Part shown: one piece after another, positions 15,077-22,451 of the stretch
Position numbering within the stretch: the stretch's first letter is position 1
Layout of the letters: the number at the start of each line of letters is the position of its first letter
Source of the DNA: Tannerella sp.
GTDB taxonomy: Bacteria; Bacteroidota; Bacteroidia; Bacteroidales; Tannerellaceae
Direction: 5' to 3'
Assembly: GCA_031260095.1 (NCBI GenBank)
Contig: JAIRKN010000127.1
Location: forward strand, 1 to 22,451
Length of the DNA stretch: 22,451 bases
The notes under the pieces: model-generated
The model's database searches: none
What the model was told of the DNA's origin: nothing
Seen by the model: only the letters and a program-made list of their open reading frames with translations
Translations under genes and position numbers: made by a program

Positions 15077-18000
15077 TATTTATTTCTTTTTCTGCGTAAT
15101 ACAACAATCAGGACGCCAAAAGCAAACAATACGAATAAAGTTACAAACAGTCCGTTCACATTCGTCGACGCGCCTTTGTCATCTTGATCAACAGTATCTT
15201 TATGCAATACCACACCTTTTTCAGAACGCTTAACAGAGAAAGCTGTCCGCATTTTTTGAATCTGATGACGATAAGCGGTGGCGGCAGGCTCATCGGCACG
15301 GCTTGCAATGAAATCGTGCAATTTGGCATTACCGCCCGAAAAACCGCTTGCTGCAGAACCGAAATCACGTACCAGCGCCGTATGCAGTTGTACAAGGCCG
15401 TCGAGTTGCGCATCGCTCGCCTGCCACATCCCTTTGCGAACTGTTTCGAGCATCACGGCGGTGATCTCTTGTAATGCTTGCGGATTTTCGCGACGGAAAA
15501 ACGCTTCTGTCCCGAGTTCATATTCATCGTTCACATAAACATCGTAGAATTTGTCCCATATCCCGTTATCTATTACGCTGGGTTTCATCACATTCCAACC
15601 GTAAGTATTAGTTACGGCTTCGGTTATCTGTGCTGCGCTCGAGGCATTACCTTTCATCACTTCACGGATGTATGCGGGATTAAAGACCGTTGAGCGAGCT
15701 TCAATCCCGATGACTTCGCGTAAATCCTGCATACGGACGTTATTACGGTTACGATAATCGGCAAACATAGTTTCGGGGTCTTTGCCCGTAACGCTACGAA
15801 CGGCAAGATTCATCCCGCCCATAAATTCATACACATGGTCGAGGCTGAGCGCGCCCCATGTATTACTCTGCCGTGGCTGAACAACGATGTCCGTACTGTG
15901 AAGTGCGGCACGAAGCAATCCGTCGTGATACTGTCCCCATGACTTATCGCTATCGTAAATAGCGCCCATATTATTTATGTAAGTATCGGCGATTTCCTGC
16001 TCCGTTTCCCATCGGTCGCTGCTTGTAACCATATCCTGAATACCTGTGCCGTACATACCGTTGATACCGCCGAAGATGCGCATCTTTGACAGTTCGCGGG
16101 CTTCCAGCGGGGGAACGCCCTGCTCAACCAACTGCCTCTCGGTTTCCACGGTACTTATACTAACGCGATTATCTTCTTCTGATGACGCTGTAGCCGCCAT
16201 TTCGACAGCGCGACTGATAAGTGCAAGTCGCGAGGCAGCGAGGTCGCGAAACTGCCCCGAAGTCTGCACTACGACGTCGATTCGCGGTCGTCCGAGCGCT
16301 TCGGCGGGGATTAACCGCAAGTCGGATGCACGTCCGTAGGGATCTCGAACAGGTTCAACGCCGAGCATGTATAACACCTGTGCGATGGTAGTCCCATTGC
16401 TCTCAATAAACTCACTACTCCAAAACGTATAACCGACCTTTCGGGGATAGTCGCCGTGACGTTTGCGGTACTGTTCAAGGGTAGAATTAACTAAGGCAAC
16501 ACCCTTTTCCCAGGCCGTTTCCGAGGGTGTCGCTTCGGCGTTAATAGAATAGAGATTACGACCTGTCGGCACGGCGGTAGGATTGGCAACGGCGTCGCCT
16601 CCCGACGAGGGTGCCGTATAGCCGCCGTTGAGTGCGTTCAGGAGCGACTGAAATTCCCGTTCCGGACTATCTTCCAAAGCCTTATAGTACATCATAACAT
16701 TGTTGACCGTCCGCTCAACTTCGGTTATGGCACGGGCGCGGGCTTTCTGTTCGGCGTTATATTTGGGAGTATCTATTTGTAGGGACGTAGTGCGCTGAGG
16801 CGTTAAGTCAACCGTTTCCGGCCTCTTCCCTATTTTCGGAATCCACGCCGGATGTCCACCGGAAGACGGTTTTTTATTCGTATCAGGCTGTTTTGCATCG
16901 GAAGCGACCGGTACAGGCATTATCCGTTGCGGAGGTGCAAGTATTGTTTTGGCTTCTTCCAACTCTTGCGGCGTGGTGTTGGCGAGGGCGCAGATCAGTT
17001 CGACGCTTGCGGGTTTGCCTTCAAGAATTTGTATAACCAGAGATTGCGCAGGTTTCAGATAGCGGTCGGTAAAAAACGCTTTATTTTGCAACCGGTTGTC
17101 AGTTGTTTTTCCGTTCATACGGTCTAAATTTGCAAGGCTGTATGCTATGGGATCGGCGCTCATTGCAAGTACCGTAGAGCGGATTTGAGCGGGACTGTAG
17201 GCGACGCCGGACGTATAGAGTTGCCCGTTCATCTTTTCATTGGCGATTTCTTCGGCGAAATTTTCGATACGTGCAATCTCCTCGGCCGAATACGGTTGTG
17301 AAGCGATACTGTCGAGGCGCAGATCGCGGTGCAGATTCATTTTAAGAACTATATGCTTTATTTCCAAAGCGGTTTGAGCGGATTCGTTGCCGTAATACAC
17401 TCTGATTTTAGATTGCAAATCCTTAAACTGCCGGCGCATCTCCGTTTCCGCGAATGCGGGTGTGAGGTACGAAACAAGCGTAGCATACGAGCGGCGTTTC
17501 GCCGTCATACTTTCACCGATATTACCGATCGTGTAATAGTAGAAATGCGGAGTAGAACCGACAAGGCGGTCAGGCCAGTCGAGATCGCTTGGCGTCACCT
17601 GTTTGGAAGGCGTAAACTCGAGGCTTCCATGCGTACCGAAATGCAGGATCGCGTCGGCTTGAAAAACGTGTCGAGACCAGAGATACGATGCGATATAAGT
17701 ATGTGGCGGCGCGGATTTTGTCCCGTGAACGATCGCAAAAGCATCGTTGCCCAGACCTGCCATTGGTTGCGGCAGCAGGACGATATTCCCCAATTCGATA
17801 CGTGCGACGGCGATATTCCCGTCCGTAGCCATATACTCTCCCGGCGCCTCGCCGTAACTATTAACGACAGCCTGATAATTAGCCGCCGGCAAATCCTCTG
17901 CAACCCACTCTTCATACTCCTTTTTAGCAACAAGCGCGGGACGTCCGTTGCGCAGAAACTCATCGAAAACACCTTCGGAATATGTACTTAAAACCGCTCC

Positions 18001-19263
18001 ATGCGACATCAGCAGGCGTTCAAATTCTTTCATATCGGTGGGTAGGCTATCCACATTATATCCTTCCGCTTTCAACCTTTTCAGGAAATTGTAGAGCGAC
18101 GGCACGGTTTCCAGGCCCTGCGCCGTAAGCGTAGCCTGCCCTGCACCTTTGAAATAATAGATTGCAAGTCGCTTCTCGGCATTATTCTTTCGTTTTAAAC
18201 TCAGATAATTGGCAACAATTTGAGTAAAGAAAGACAACCGTTCCGGGATCGCTTTAAAGAGATACAGGCCCTCATCATCAATTTCTTGAGAATTGACCAC
18301 ATACGGATAGATCGCGCCGTCTAATTCGGGCATAACGACGCTTTGCGACAGGAAACCGCCCGACATTCCCATAGGATCCTTCTCCCACTCGTCCTGCGTC
18401 TGCAACAGCGAGAGCGGGGCAAACACGGGAATATTGCGTTCGCAAAGCCACTCGACCGTTGCGTCAGCCTGTCCCATTGCCAGTCGGCCGTGCGCAAGAT
18501 ATACCACCGCATCGGGATCAATTTGTTTAAGAAAATCAAGCCGTTTCATCATCGAAAAGACAGGATAGACATTCATCCCGGCGCGTTGCAGGCCGGTGAT
18601 CAGGCTATCCGTATTATCGCGATTACCGCTGAAAGGATCGTTCAGTCCGCCGACAATGGCCACCCGTGCCGCACCTTCATGATAAAAACCGTGCTGTTTC
18701 AGATACGTTTCATAAGAAAGGACATCCTTAAAAACCGCCTCTTCATCCAGGTGATACAGAACGTCGATTTCGGTTTCGACGACACTGCCGGGCTGTTCGA
18801 CGAAGAAGCGTTTGCGGTCGATCTTTTGGCGGATATAACGTGCCAGGCTCCTGTAATTTTGTTTATTACCGTTATCCAAATACGCTTTCACAACGTTGAG
18901 CGTGGCGCTATCGAGGTTACAGATATTATTTTCGGGGTTAGTTGCGCCATAAATATACAGCGGCACGCCCTTGTTGGCGGCGCGTTGTATGAGCGTCCGC
19001 TGCTCGGCGACGACATGCATACCCATGCCGAAGCCCAACACAAAATCGTAAGAAGTGAGCCTCTTAAGATCGTCAACATGAACCTCCCGGTATTGAATAA
19101 ATTTATCCTCATTAGCCTTGACGATGCTTGTTTTCTGAAAACCCTGAAAATTAACAAGCGCAATCCGTGTGGGCGCCGCTAACCTGCTCCACAACCCCCA
19201 TGCACTGCCACCAAAGACAACCGCCACAACTATGGCCGCGATATTTTTCCTGTTTAATATCAT
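15076..19263 (-). CDS. cobN: Membrane-anchored CobN/HmuS-type chelatase homologue
   Basis: A 1395-residue protein of the CobN / magnesium-chelatase-H family. A membrane helix near the N-terminus (about 7-27, IAAIVVAVVFGGSAWGLW) and another at the C-terminus (about 1368-1390, before RRKRNK) anchor the large body, which should be periplasmic. The CobN core includes HFGTHGSLEF (541-550) with the segment DLDWPDRLVG, and later GINGMYGTGIQDMV and AYRNRNNVRMQDLREVIGIE-like blocks. A low-complexity linker lies near 780-840 (KQPDTNKKPSSGGHPAW). Classical CobN inserts cobalt with ATPase subunits CobS/CobT; none are here. Anchored versions next to TolQ and DUF2149 genes are HmuS of haem-use operons, reported to release iron from haem. 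A corrinoid or other metal substrate cannot be excluded. Confidence 0.88.
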   Translation of the reverse strand: MILNRKNIAAIVVAVVFGGSAWGLWSRLAAPTRIALVNFQGFQKTSIVKANEDKFIQYREVHVDDLKRLTSYDFVLGFGMGMHVVAEQRTLIQRAANKGVPLYIYGATNPENNICNLDSATLNVVKAYLDNGNKQNYRSLARYIRQKIDRKRFFVEQPGSVVETEIDVLYHLDEEAVFKDVLSYETYLKQHGFYHEGAARVAIVGGLNDPFSGNRDNTDSLITGLQRAGMNVYPVFSMMKRLDFLKQIDPDAVVYLAHGRLAMGQADATVEWLCERNIPVFAPLSLLQTQDEWEKDPMGMSGGFLSQSVVMPELDGAIYPYVVNSQEIDDEGLYLFKAIPERLSFFTQIVANYLSLKRKNNAEKRLAIYYFKGAGQATLTAQGLETVPSLYNFLKRLKAEGYNVDSLPTDMKEFERLLMSHGAVLSTYSEGVFDEFLRNGRPALVAKKEYEEWVAEDLPAANYQAVVNSYGEAPGEYMATDGNIAVARIELGNIVLLPQPMAGLGNDAFAIVHGTKSAPPHTYIASYLWSRHVFQADAILHFGTHGSLEFTPSKQVTPSDLDWPDRLVGSTPHFYYYTIGNIGESMTAKRRSYATLVSYLTPAFAETEMRRQFKDLQSKIRVYYGNESAQTALEIKHIVLKMNLHRDLRLDSIASQPYSAEEIARIENFAEEIANEKMNGQLYTSGVAYSPAQIRSTVLAMSADPIAYSLANLDRMNGKTTDNRLQNKAFFTDRYLKPAQSLVIQILEGKPASVELICALANTTPQELEEAKTILAPPQRIMPVPVASDAKQPDTNKKPSSGGHPAWIPKIGKRPETVDLTPQRTTSLQIDTPKYNAEQKARARAITEVERTVNNVMMYYKALEDSPEREFQSLLNALNGGYTAPSSGGDAVANPTAVPTGRNLYSINAEATPSETAWEKGVALVNSTLEQYRKRHGDYPRKVGYTFWSSEFIESNGTTIAQVLYMLGVEPVRDPYGRASDLRLIPAEALGRPRIDVVVQTSGQFRDLAASRLALISRAVEMAATASSEEDNRVSISTVETERQLVEQGVPPLEARELSKMRIFGGINGMYGTGIQDMVTSSDRWETEQEIADTYINNMGAIYDSDKSWGQYHDGLLRAALHSTDIVVQPRQSNTWGALSLDHVYEFMGGMNLAVRSVTGKDPETMFADYRNRNNVRMQDLREVIGIEARSTVFNPAYIREVMKGNASSAAQITEAVTNTYGWNVMKPSVIDNGIWDKFYDVYVNDEYELGTEAFFRRENPQALQEITAVMLETVRKGMWQASDAQLDGLVQLHTALVRDFGSAASGFSGGNAKLHDFIASRADEPAATAYRHQIQKMRTAFSVKRSEKGVVLHKDTVDQDDKGASTNVNGLFVTLFVLFAFGVLIVVLRRKRNK

Positions 19264-19285
19264 CTTGTTTTATAATTTGATGTTG

Positions 19286-19316
19286 CAAAGGTATGATGAC
19301 CGTCAGAACGCCACAA
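19286..19316 (-). promoter_or_regulatory. Promoter of the cobN-like operon
   Basis: On the minus strand TTG (19314-19316) is followed by 20 bases and TACCTTTG (19286-19293), close to the Bacteroidetes consensus. It lies 22 bases before the cobN-like start codon, so the leader is very short and the structured DNA at 19343-19540 would lie outside this transcript. Confidence 0.65.
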
Positions 19317-19363
19317 TCCCGAATAATAGGGATTTTTCACAGGACAGGCCCTAATCACGGTGG

Positions 19364-19494
19364 AGGCGGCAATGATCCCCACGGGACTGTGACGAACGCT
19401 TCCGCCTGATCTTTCAATGCTAAAATCAAAGCGATTGGAAGCCGGCCGGCGGTGAGAATCCGCGATAAGAGGAATTTGTATTCCTCAAACCGGC
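19364..19494 (+). ncRNA. Structured leader element, possible cobalamin-riboswitch-like RNA
   Basis: Several perfect stems are packed together: AGGCGG (19364-19369) with CCGCCT (19402-19407) enclosing CACGGGACTGTGACG; then GCCGG (19441-19445) with CCGGC (19490-19494) enclosing two hairpins, GCGG-tgagaat-CCGC (19449-19463) and GAGGAAT-ttgt-ATTCCTC (19469-19486). Words typical of cobalamin riboswitches occur on the plus strand (CGGTGAGAATCCG; GGGACTGTGA), and an ACCTGCC as in the B12 box lies at 19677-19683, but their order and spacing do not follow the normal aptamer. If real, it would control the plus-strand lipoprotein genes. A DNA-level repeat is an alternative. Confidence 0.35.
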
Positions 19495-19503
19495 GTATCC
19501 CAT

Positions 19504-19539
19504 ATAATGGTTATTTTAACGTTCGCATGTCCCCATTAT
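19504..19539. other. Hairpin ATAATGG / CCATTAT in the leader region
   Basis: A perfect 7-bp stem (19504-19510 with 19533-19539) around a 22-base loop. A second stem, TTTATAG / CTATAAA with an A-rich loop, follows at 19563-19584. Neither has a T-run after it. From here to 19778 no further gene is visible, only a possible promoter (TTG at 19591-19593, 20 bases, GAACTTTG at 19614-19621). Confidence 0.4.
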
Positions 19540-19778
19540 CGGTTAATCATTTATTGCTATATTTTATAGAAAAAACACTATAAATAGGGATTGTGTTGCG
19601 GAAAAAGAAGTCGGAACTTTGTCGTGTCTAAATTAAGCGTTACATCCTCTTTATGATTCTGCGTCCTGACGGGGGGACCTGCCCGAAACGCCCCCAAATG
19701 TGAATGTAGGCGAATACTTCAGGAAAACATTTAATGCAGACGGATATATTTATTTAAGAACTATATAAAAGAAAAACA

Positions 19779-21203
19779 ATGAACTGTATCAAATCAATCA
19801 TCACCGGCACGATGCTGGGAATCTGCCTGTTCGTTTCATGCGACGAGGGCGACAAAATCGACTGGAATGGCGTGGAAGTTGCCAACGCCGAACTGAAAAC
19901 CGTACTGCAACAAAAAGGTTTCACCTTCAACGACGAAGGGCGGCTCATACAGGACGACAAGGTAAAGAGCGCCGTAACGCTCGACCTCTCCGGCTGCAAC
20001 CTCACGGACGTTTCCGGCCTCGACGTCTTCCCCGGCCTGATCGAAATAAACCTTGCAAACAACGCTTTCGGATTCGCTTTCGACTTCTCCGTGCTGCCCG
20101 CCACCGTCGTGGCCGTCGACCTGACCGGCAACGAAGATCTTTATGAATACTCCGGCCTGGTGAGTGTCGTCACCGAGGAGAACGGCGACGAAACCGTCAC
20201 CACGCTACGTGCGCTGACGAAGCTCCACCTCCCCGAAAGCGCCCGACACAACTGTGATGAGATCGTTTATTTCTACACCAACAACCCTGCCGCCGACATA
20301 AAAATCCAAAACGCCCAAGGCGCTCTGACAACATACAACACCCTCCGCGAAGTGCCCGACGCAAAAGTCCGCGCATACCTGCAAACCAATTTCCCCTCAA
20401 TGTTTGATGAAACAAACCCCGACATGATAAACATCGCCAACCGCATATTAAATACGCTCGAAGCCGCCAGAAGTATAAGTCTAAGCAACTCGACAAATGA
20501 GAATAATCCGGAAGGGGTGCAATATATCGTCATGAATCCTTCTTTCAAGGGAAGTCAAATTTCAATCAATCCGTCCGCCGCGTGCGAATGGAAATACCTT
20601 CGGGTAAAACCAAGTATATCTATCTTTATCATATACAAGATAAGTACGACTTATATCAATTGGACGGAAGCGGAAAATTTATGCTATGTACTTATCAACG
20701 GAAACAACACCATTGAAGAGATTGATTTCAGCGCGTCGAGACTGTTTGGACAGAGAGGGGACGTCGAGTGGAATATACTTCCGTTTACTACTATGTCGAT
20801 AGGCAAATGTCCCAAACTTAAAACAATCGTATGGCCCCGCGCCGCTAAATATGCTTATTCGGTTGCCTTGTTTAGCCTGCCACTACTCGAAGAGGCGGAT
20901 TTCTCTAATTTTAGCGGAATTGGTTATCTACTGATCAGCGACCTGCCCGGCTTGAAAAAAATTGCTTATTACACGCCGGACGGTTATTATATAAGCAAAA
21001 CGGAAAAAGATCCTGTTAGCGGCGAAAATATTAAGAAACAAATATTGTTTTTTGCAATTTCGGCCGACATATACGCGCATCCCGAAACCAAAGCGTTTCT
21101 GGATACTTATCATGATAATTGCAGGAATACTACATTTAAAGGTCTTCTCGGAGATCTTAATTATGAAGTGGCACCTTACGACTGGACACAGCATTATCAA
21201 TAA
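19779..21203 (+). CDS. Exported lipoprotein with leucine-rich-repeat-like segments
   Basis: A 474-residue lipoprotein. The signal peptide ends in LFVSC with Cys21 as lipid anchor, followed by DEGDK; acidic residues here act as a surface-export signal in Bacteroidetes, so it is probably on the cell surface. Residues about 65-125 read as leucine-rich repeats (LDLSGCNLTDVSGLDVFPGL, then EINLANN and VDLTGNEDL). Another LRR-like stretch occurs near 330-400 (IEEIDFSASRLFG, then CPKLKTIVWP, LPLLEEADFSNF, LPGLKKIAYY). No enzyme motif is seen. The first half of the gene is strikingly GC-rich and the second half AT-rich (see findings). It heads a plus-strand group divergent from the cobN-like operon, so a ligand-binding role in tetrapyrrole capture is a guess only. 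Confidence 0.72.
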   Translation: MNCIKSIITGTMLGICLFVSCDEGDKIDWNGVEVANAELKTVLQQKGFTFNDEGRLIQDDKVKSAVTLDLSGCNLTDVSGLDVFPGLIEINLANNAFGFAFDFSVLPATVVAVDLTGNEDLYEYSGLVSVVTEENGDETVTTLRALTKLHLPESARHNCDEIVYFYTNNPAADIKIQNAQGALTTYNTLREVPDAKVRAYLQTNFPSMFDETNPDMINIANRILNTLEAARSISLSNSTNENNPEGVQYIVMNPSFKGSQISINPSAACEWKYLRVKPSISIFIIYKISTTYINWTEAENLCYVLINGNNTIEEIDFSASRLFGQRGDVEWNILPFTTMSIGKCPKLKTIVWPRAAKYAYSVALFSLPLLEEADFSNFSGIGYLLISDLPGLKKIAYYTPDGYYISKTEKDPVSGENIKKQILFFAISADIYAHPETKAFLDTYHDNCRNTTFKGLLGDLNYEVAPYDWTQHYQ

Positions 21204-21215
21204 AAACAAACGAAT

Positions 21216-21233
21216 AATGTTCTTCGGAACATT
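21216..21233 (+). terminator. UUCG-tetraloop hairpin between the LRR and calycin-like genes
   Basis: A perfect 7-bp stem AATGTTC / GAACATT capped by TTCG, the very stable C(UUCG)G loop, 13 bases after the LRR gene stop. An AT-rich tract with short T-runs follows. It could be a terminator, partial attenuator or mRNA 3'-end stabiliser separating the two genes. Confidence 0.5.
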
Positions 21234-21274
21234 GTATTAATTAATTTATTGTTTTATTTAAATCCTATTTAATT

Positions 21275-21724
21275 ATGGTATTCAAGAAATTTTTTTTAGT
21301 CGCAGCAATTTTCGCTGCAAGTGTAGCAGGTTTGGCAAATGTCACTGCTGAGAATGCGAACGCTAACGGCGTTCAGGATGTAGCCGCTATTACGGCTGCG
21401 GCAGATTATAATGGAACTGTGTATGATTTGAAGATGAACGGCAAATCAATCGATACCATCATACCGGCTACTTTTACCATCGACGACGTGACGGGAGATA
21501 TTTCCGGTGAAGTCATCATCAATGTAGGTGTGATGGGTAGTATAACTCTTGATGGAAATCTTTACACCGGAGCGGATGGTATTGCAGTTGTCTTCGGCAT
21601 TCCGTTTCCATTTACGGCTACGTTCAAATCCGTTACTTTCTCGGGAAAGAGTGTGACGTTCACTTGTGAGGCAGACGCTGGTATTATTTCCGCCTCATTT
21701 ACATTTACCGGCACCAAACCATGA
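21275..21724 (+). CDS. Secreted beta-rich protein, calycin-like domain candidate
   Basis: A 149-residue protein with a clear signal peptide (MVFKKFFLVAAIFAASVAGL, cleavage likely near TAEN) and no lipobox cysteine, so it should be periplasmic or secreted. The mature part from about residue 43 is a run of alternating beta-strand patterns (YNGTVYDLKMNGKSIDTIIP, then DVTGDISGEVIINVGVMGSI, VTFSGKSVTFTCEAD, ISASFTFTGTKP) that resembles the calycin-like beta-barrel family of Bacteroidetes, small barrels that may bind hydrophobic ligands. This assignment rests on pattern only. Its stop overlaps the next start (ATGA), so the two are translated together. Confidence 0.6.
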   Translation: MVFKKFFLVAAIFAASVAGLANVTAENANANGVQDVAAITAAADYNGTVYDLKMNGKSIDTIIPATFTIDDVTGDISGEVIINVGVMGSITLDGNLYTGADGIAVVFGIPFPFTATFKSVTFSGKSVTFTCEADAGIISASFTFTGTKP

Positions 21725-22371
21725 GGGTAAGAAAACTTTTAAGTAAAAGTTTTCTTGTATTTAGTTTGATGATATTGTTCTGCATGGGTTTACCGGGCTG
21801 CAAAGCCGACGAAGATACCGTAACGAAACCCGTTACCGACAATCGCCGGCAAATAGCGCGGGAGGCCCTGCAGGACAGTATCGTCTTTTATGCAAGAGCC
21901 ATGATGGGTACGGTCAACAAGACCCTGCTCGAACAGGGATGTCCCGTCAAATACTATTTCAGTTGGAAAGACGACGAAACGATGAACGTGCAAATCCGCC
22001 ATTTCACCGTAGGAGTCATGCCGCTTACCATCTCATTTTCCATTAACCTGAAATTTATGGAACTCAACACATGGGAGAAAAAGGAATACCCCGGCTCCGG
22101 CTGGGTAAAATTTAGCGGTGATAAAGGAGTAACCATTGCCAACGCCAATGCCGACGGATACGAAGACGACGAAGGCGGCAACGGATTTGTTACCGGCTAC
22201 TTCAACGCCGAAACGCAGGAAATAGAGTTTGCAACGGTGTTCAATATGATGAATATGAGCACCGACGTCTACCTGCAAAAGATAGATTACAGCCGCATGG
22301 CAACCTACGACGAGGATTTCGCCCAATTCGAACGCGACCTCGCACAGTATAAGGAAGACCACGGACTGTAA
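21721..22371 (+). CDS. Lipoprotein of unknown function
   Basis: A 216-residue lipoprotein. Its signal peptide ends in GLPGC with Cys27 as anchor, followed by KADED, a Bacteroidetes surface-export type sequence. The mature region has a helical start (RRQIAREALQDSIVFYARAM), a beta-rich middle (PVKYYFSWKDDETMNVQIRH, ISFSINLKFME, GSGWVKFSGDKGVTI), an acidic glycine-rich loop (DGYEDDEGGNGFV) and a charged helical end (FAQFERDLAQYKEDHG). I do not recognise the family. The start overlaps the calycin-like gene by 4 bp, so the pair probably works together at the cell surface. Confidence 0.7.
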   Translation: MRVRKLLSKSFLVFSLMILFCMGLPGCKADEDTVTKPVTDNRRQIAREALQDSIVFYARAMMGTVNKTLLEQGCPVKYYFSWKDDETMNVQIRHFTVGVMPLTISFSINLKFMELNTWEKKEYPGSGWVKFSGDKGVTIANANADGYEDDEGGNGFVTGYFNAETQEIEFATVFNMMNMSTDVYLQKIDYSRMATYDEDFAQFERDLAQYKEDHGL

Positions 22372-22403
22372 GCGCAAATATTAACTTAAAACAAATAAAT
22401 TGT

Positions 22404-22451
22404 ATGGCTAAGAGATTTTTCTGGAAAATCTGGCTCAGGATCAACCTCCTG
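22404..22451 (+). CDS. Start of a further gene, cut by the window edge
   Basis: Sixteen codons are visible (MAKRFFWKIWLRINLL). The ATG lies 32 bases after the preceding stop on the same strand. The beginning looks like that of Bacteroidetes HU-like DNA-binding/DUF4469 proteins, which often start with a similar FWK-WLR-NLL sequence, but this is too short to be sure. Confidence 0.45.
   Translation, partial: MAKRFFWKIWLRINLL

Noticed and set aside
17329..19182. Long plus-strand ORFs (17329-17991, 18343-19182) inside the cobN-like gene
   Set aside because: They lie antisense to a well-supported CobN-family coding sequence and their translations look like shadow frames.
19671..19683. B12 box by itself (GGGGGGACCTGCC)
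   Set aside because: Only the ACCTGCC part fits; it is about 290 bases from the ACTGT motif, much more than usual, and the GGGGG also pairs with a CCCCC at 19691-19695. Not enough to call a riboswitch on its own.

Overview
The window looks like a chromosomal segment of an anaerobic Bacteroidetes (Bacteroidales) species. Promoters have the Bacteroidetes TTG / TAnnTTTG form. It carries a PorX-type response regulator (type IX secretion control), two FKBP isomerases in tandem, Bacteroidetes-style ECF sigma / DUF4252 genes, and exported lipoproteins with acidic residues straight after the lipid-bearing cysteine. No rRNA, tRNA, CRISPR array or intact transposase gene was seen.

Layout. 1-237 (-): 5' end of a TrpB2-like tryptophan synthase beta chain. 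450-1772 (-): lipoprotein and cytoplasmic FKBP isomerases, with a strong terminator. 1929-2621 (+): a sirtuin with class III (deacylase) signatures. 2711-4804 (+): an ECF-type promoter, then DUF4252 - ECF sigma - membrane anti-sigma candidate - DUF4252, followed 46 bp later by porX (4851-6395). 6396-6867: AT-rich convergent gap. 11925-6868 (-): a housekeeping operon of a GNAT-like protein, parE, coaD and an S41 processing peptidase.

11926-13475 is a 1.5-kb non-coding repeat region. It holds a tandem array of 132-bp and 123-bp units rich in hairpins, then a 253-bp MITE-like element with 21-bp terminal inverted repeats. Both lie between imperfect 20-bp inverted repeats near 12006 and 13407.

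From about 13.5 kb onward the DNA is clearly richer in G+C. On the minus strand (19263 to 13476) is a four-gene, overlapping operon: a membrane-anchored CobN/HmuS-type chelatase homologue, a polytopic membrane protein, a MotA/TolQ/ExbB proton-channel protein and a DUF2149 protein whose single membrane helix looks like ExbD/TolR. This matches the plan of hmuSTUV haem-use operons and suggests a proton-driven motor coupled to a tetrapyrrole chelatase or dechelatase. Divergent from it, after a 515-bp leader with several strong hairpins and some cobalamin-riboswitch-like words, are three exported proteins (LRR-like lipoprotein, calycin-like protein, second lipoprotein) and the start of a further gene cut by the window edge. 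The divergent halves may form one tetrapyrrole (haem or corrinoid) acquisition locus; this is inference, as no TonB-dependent receptor is visible in the window.
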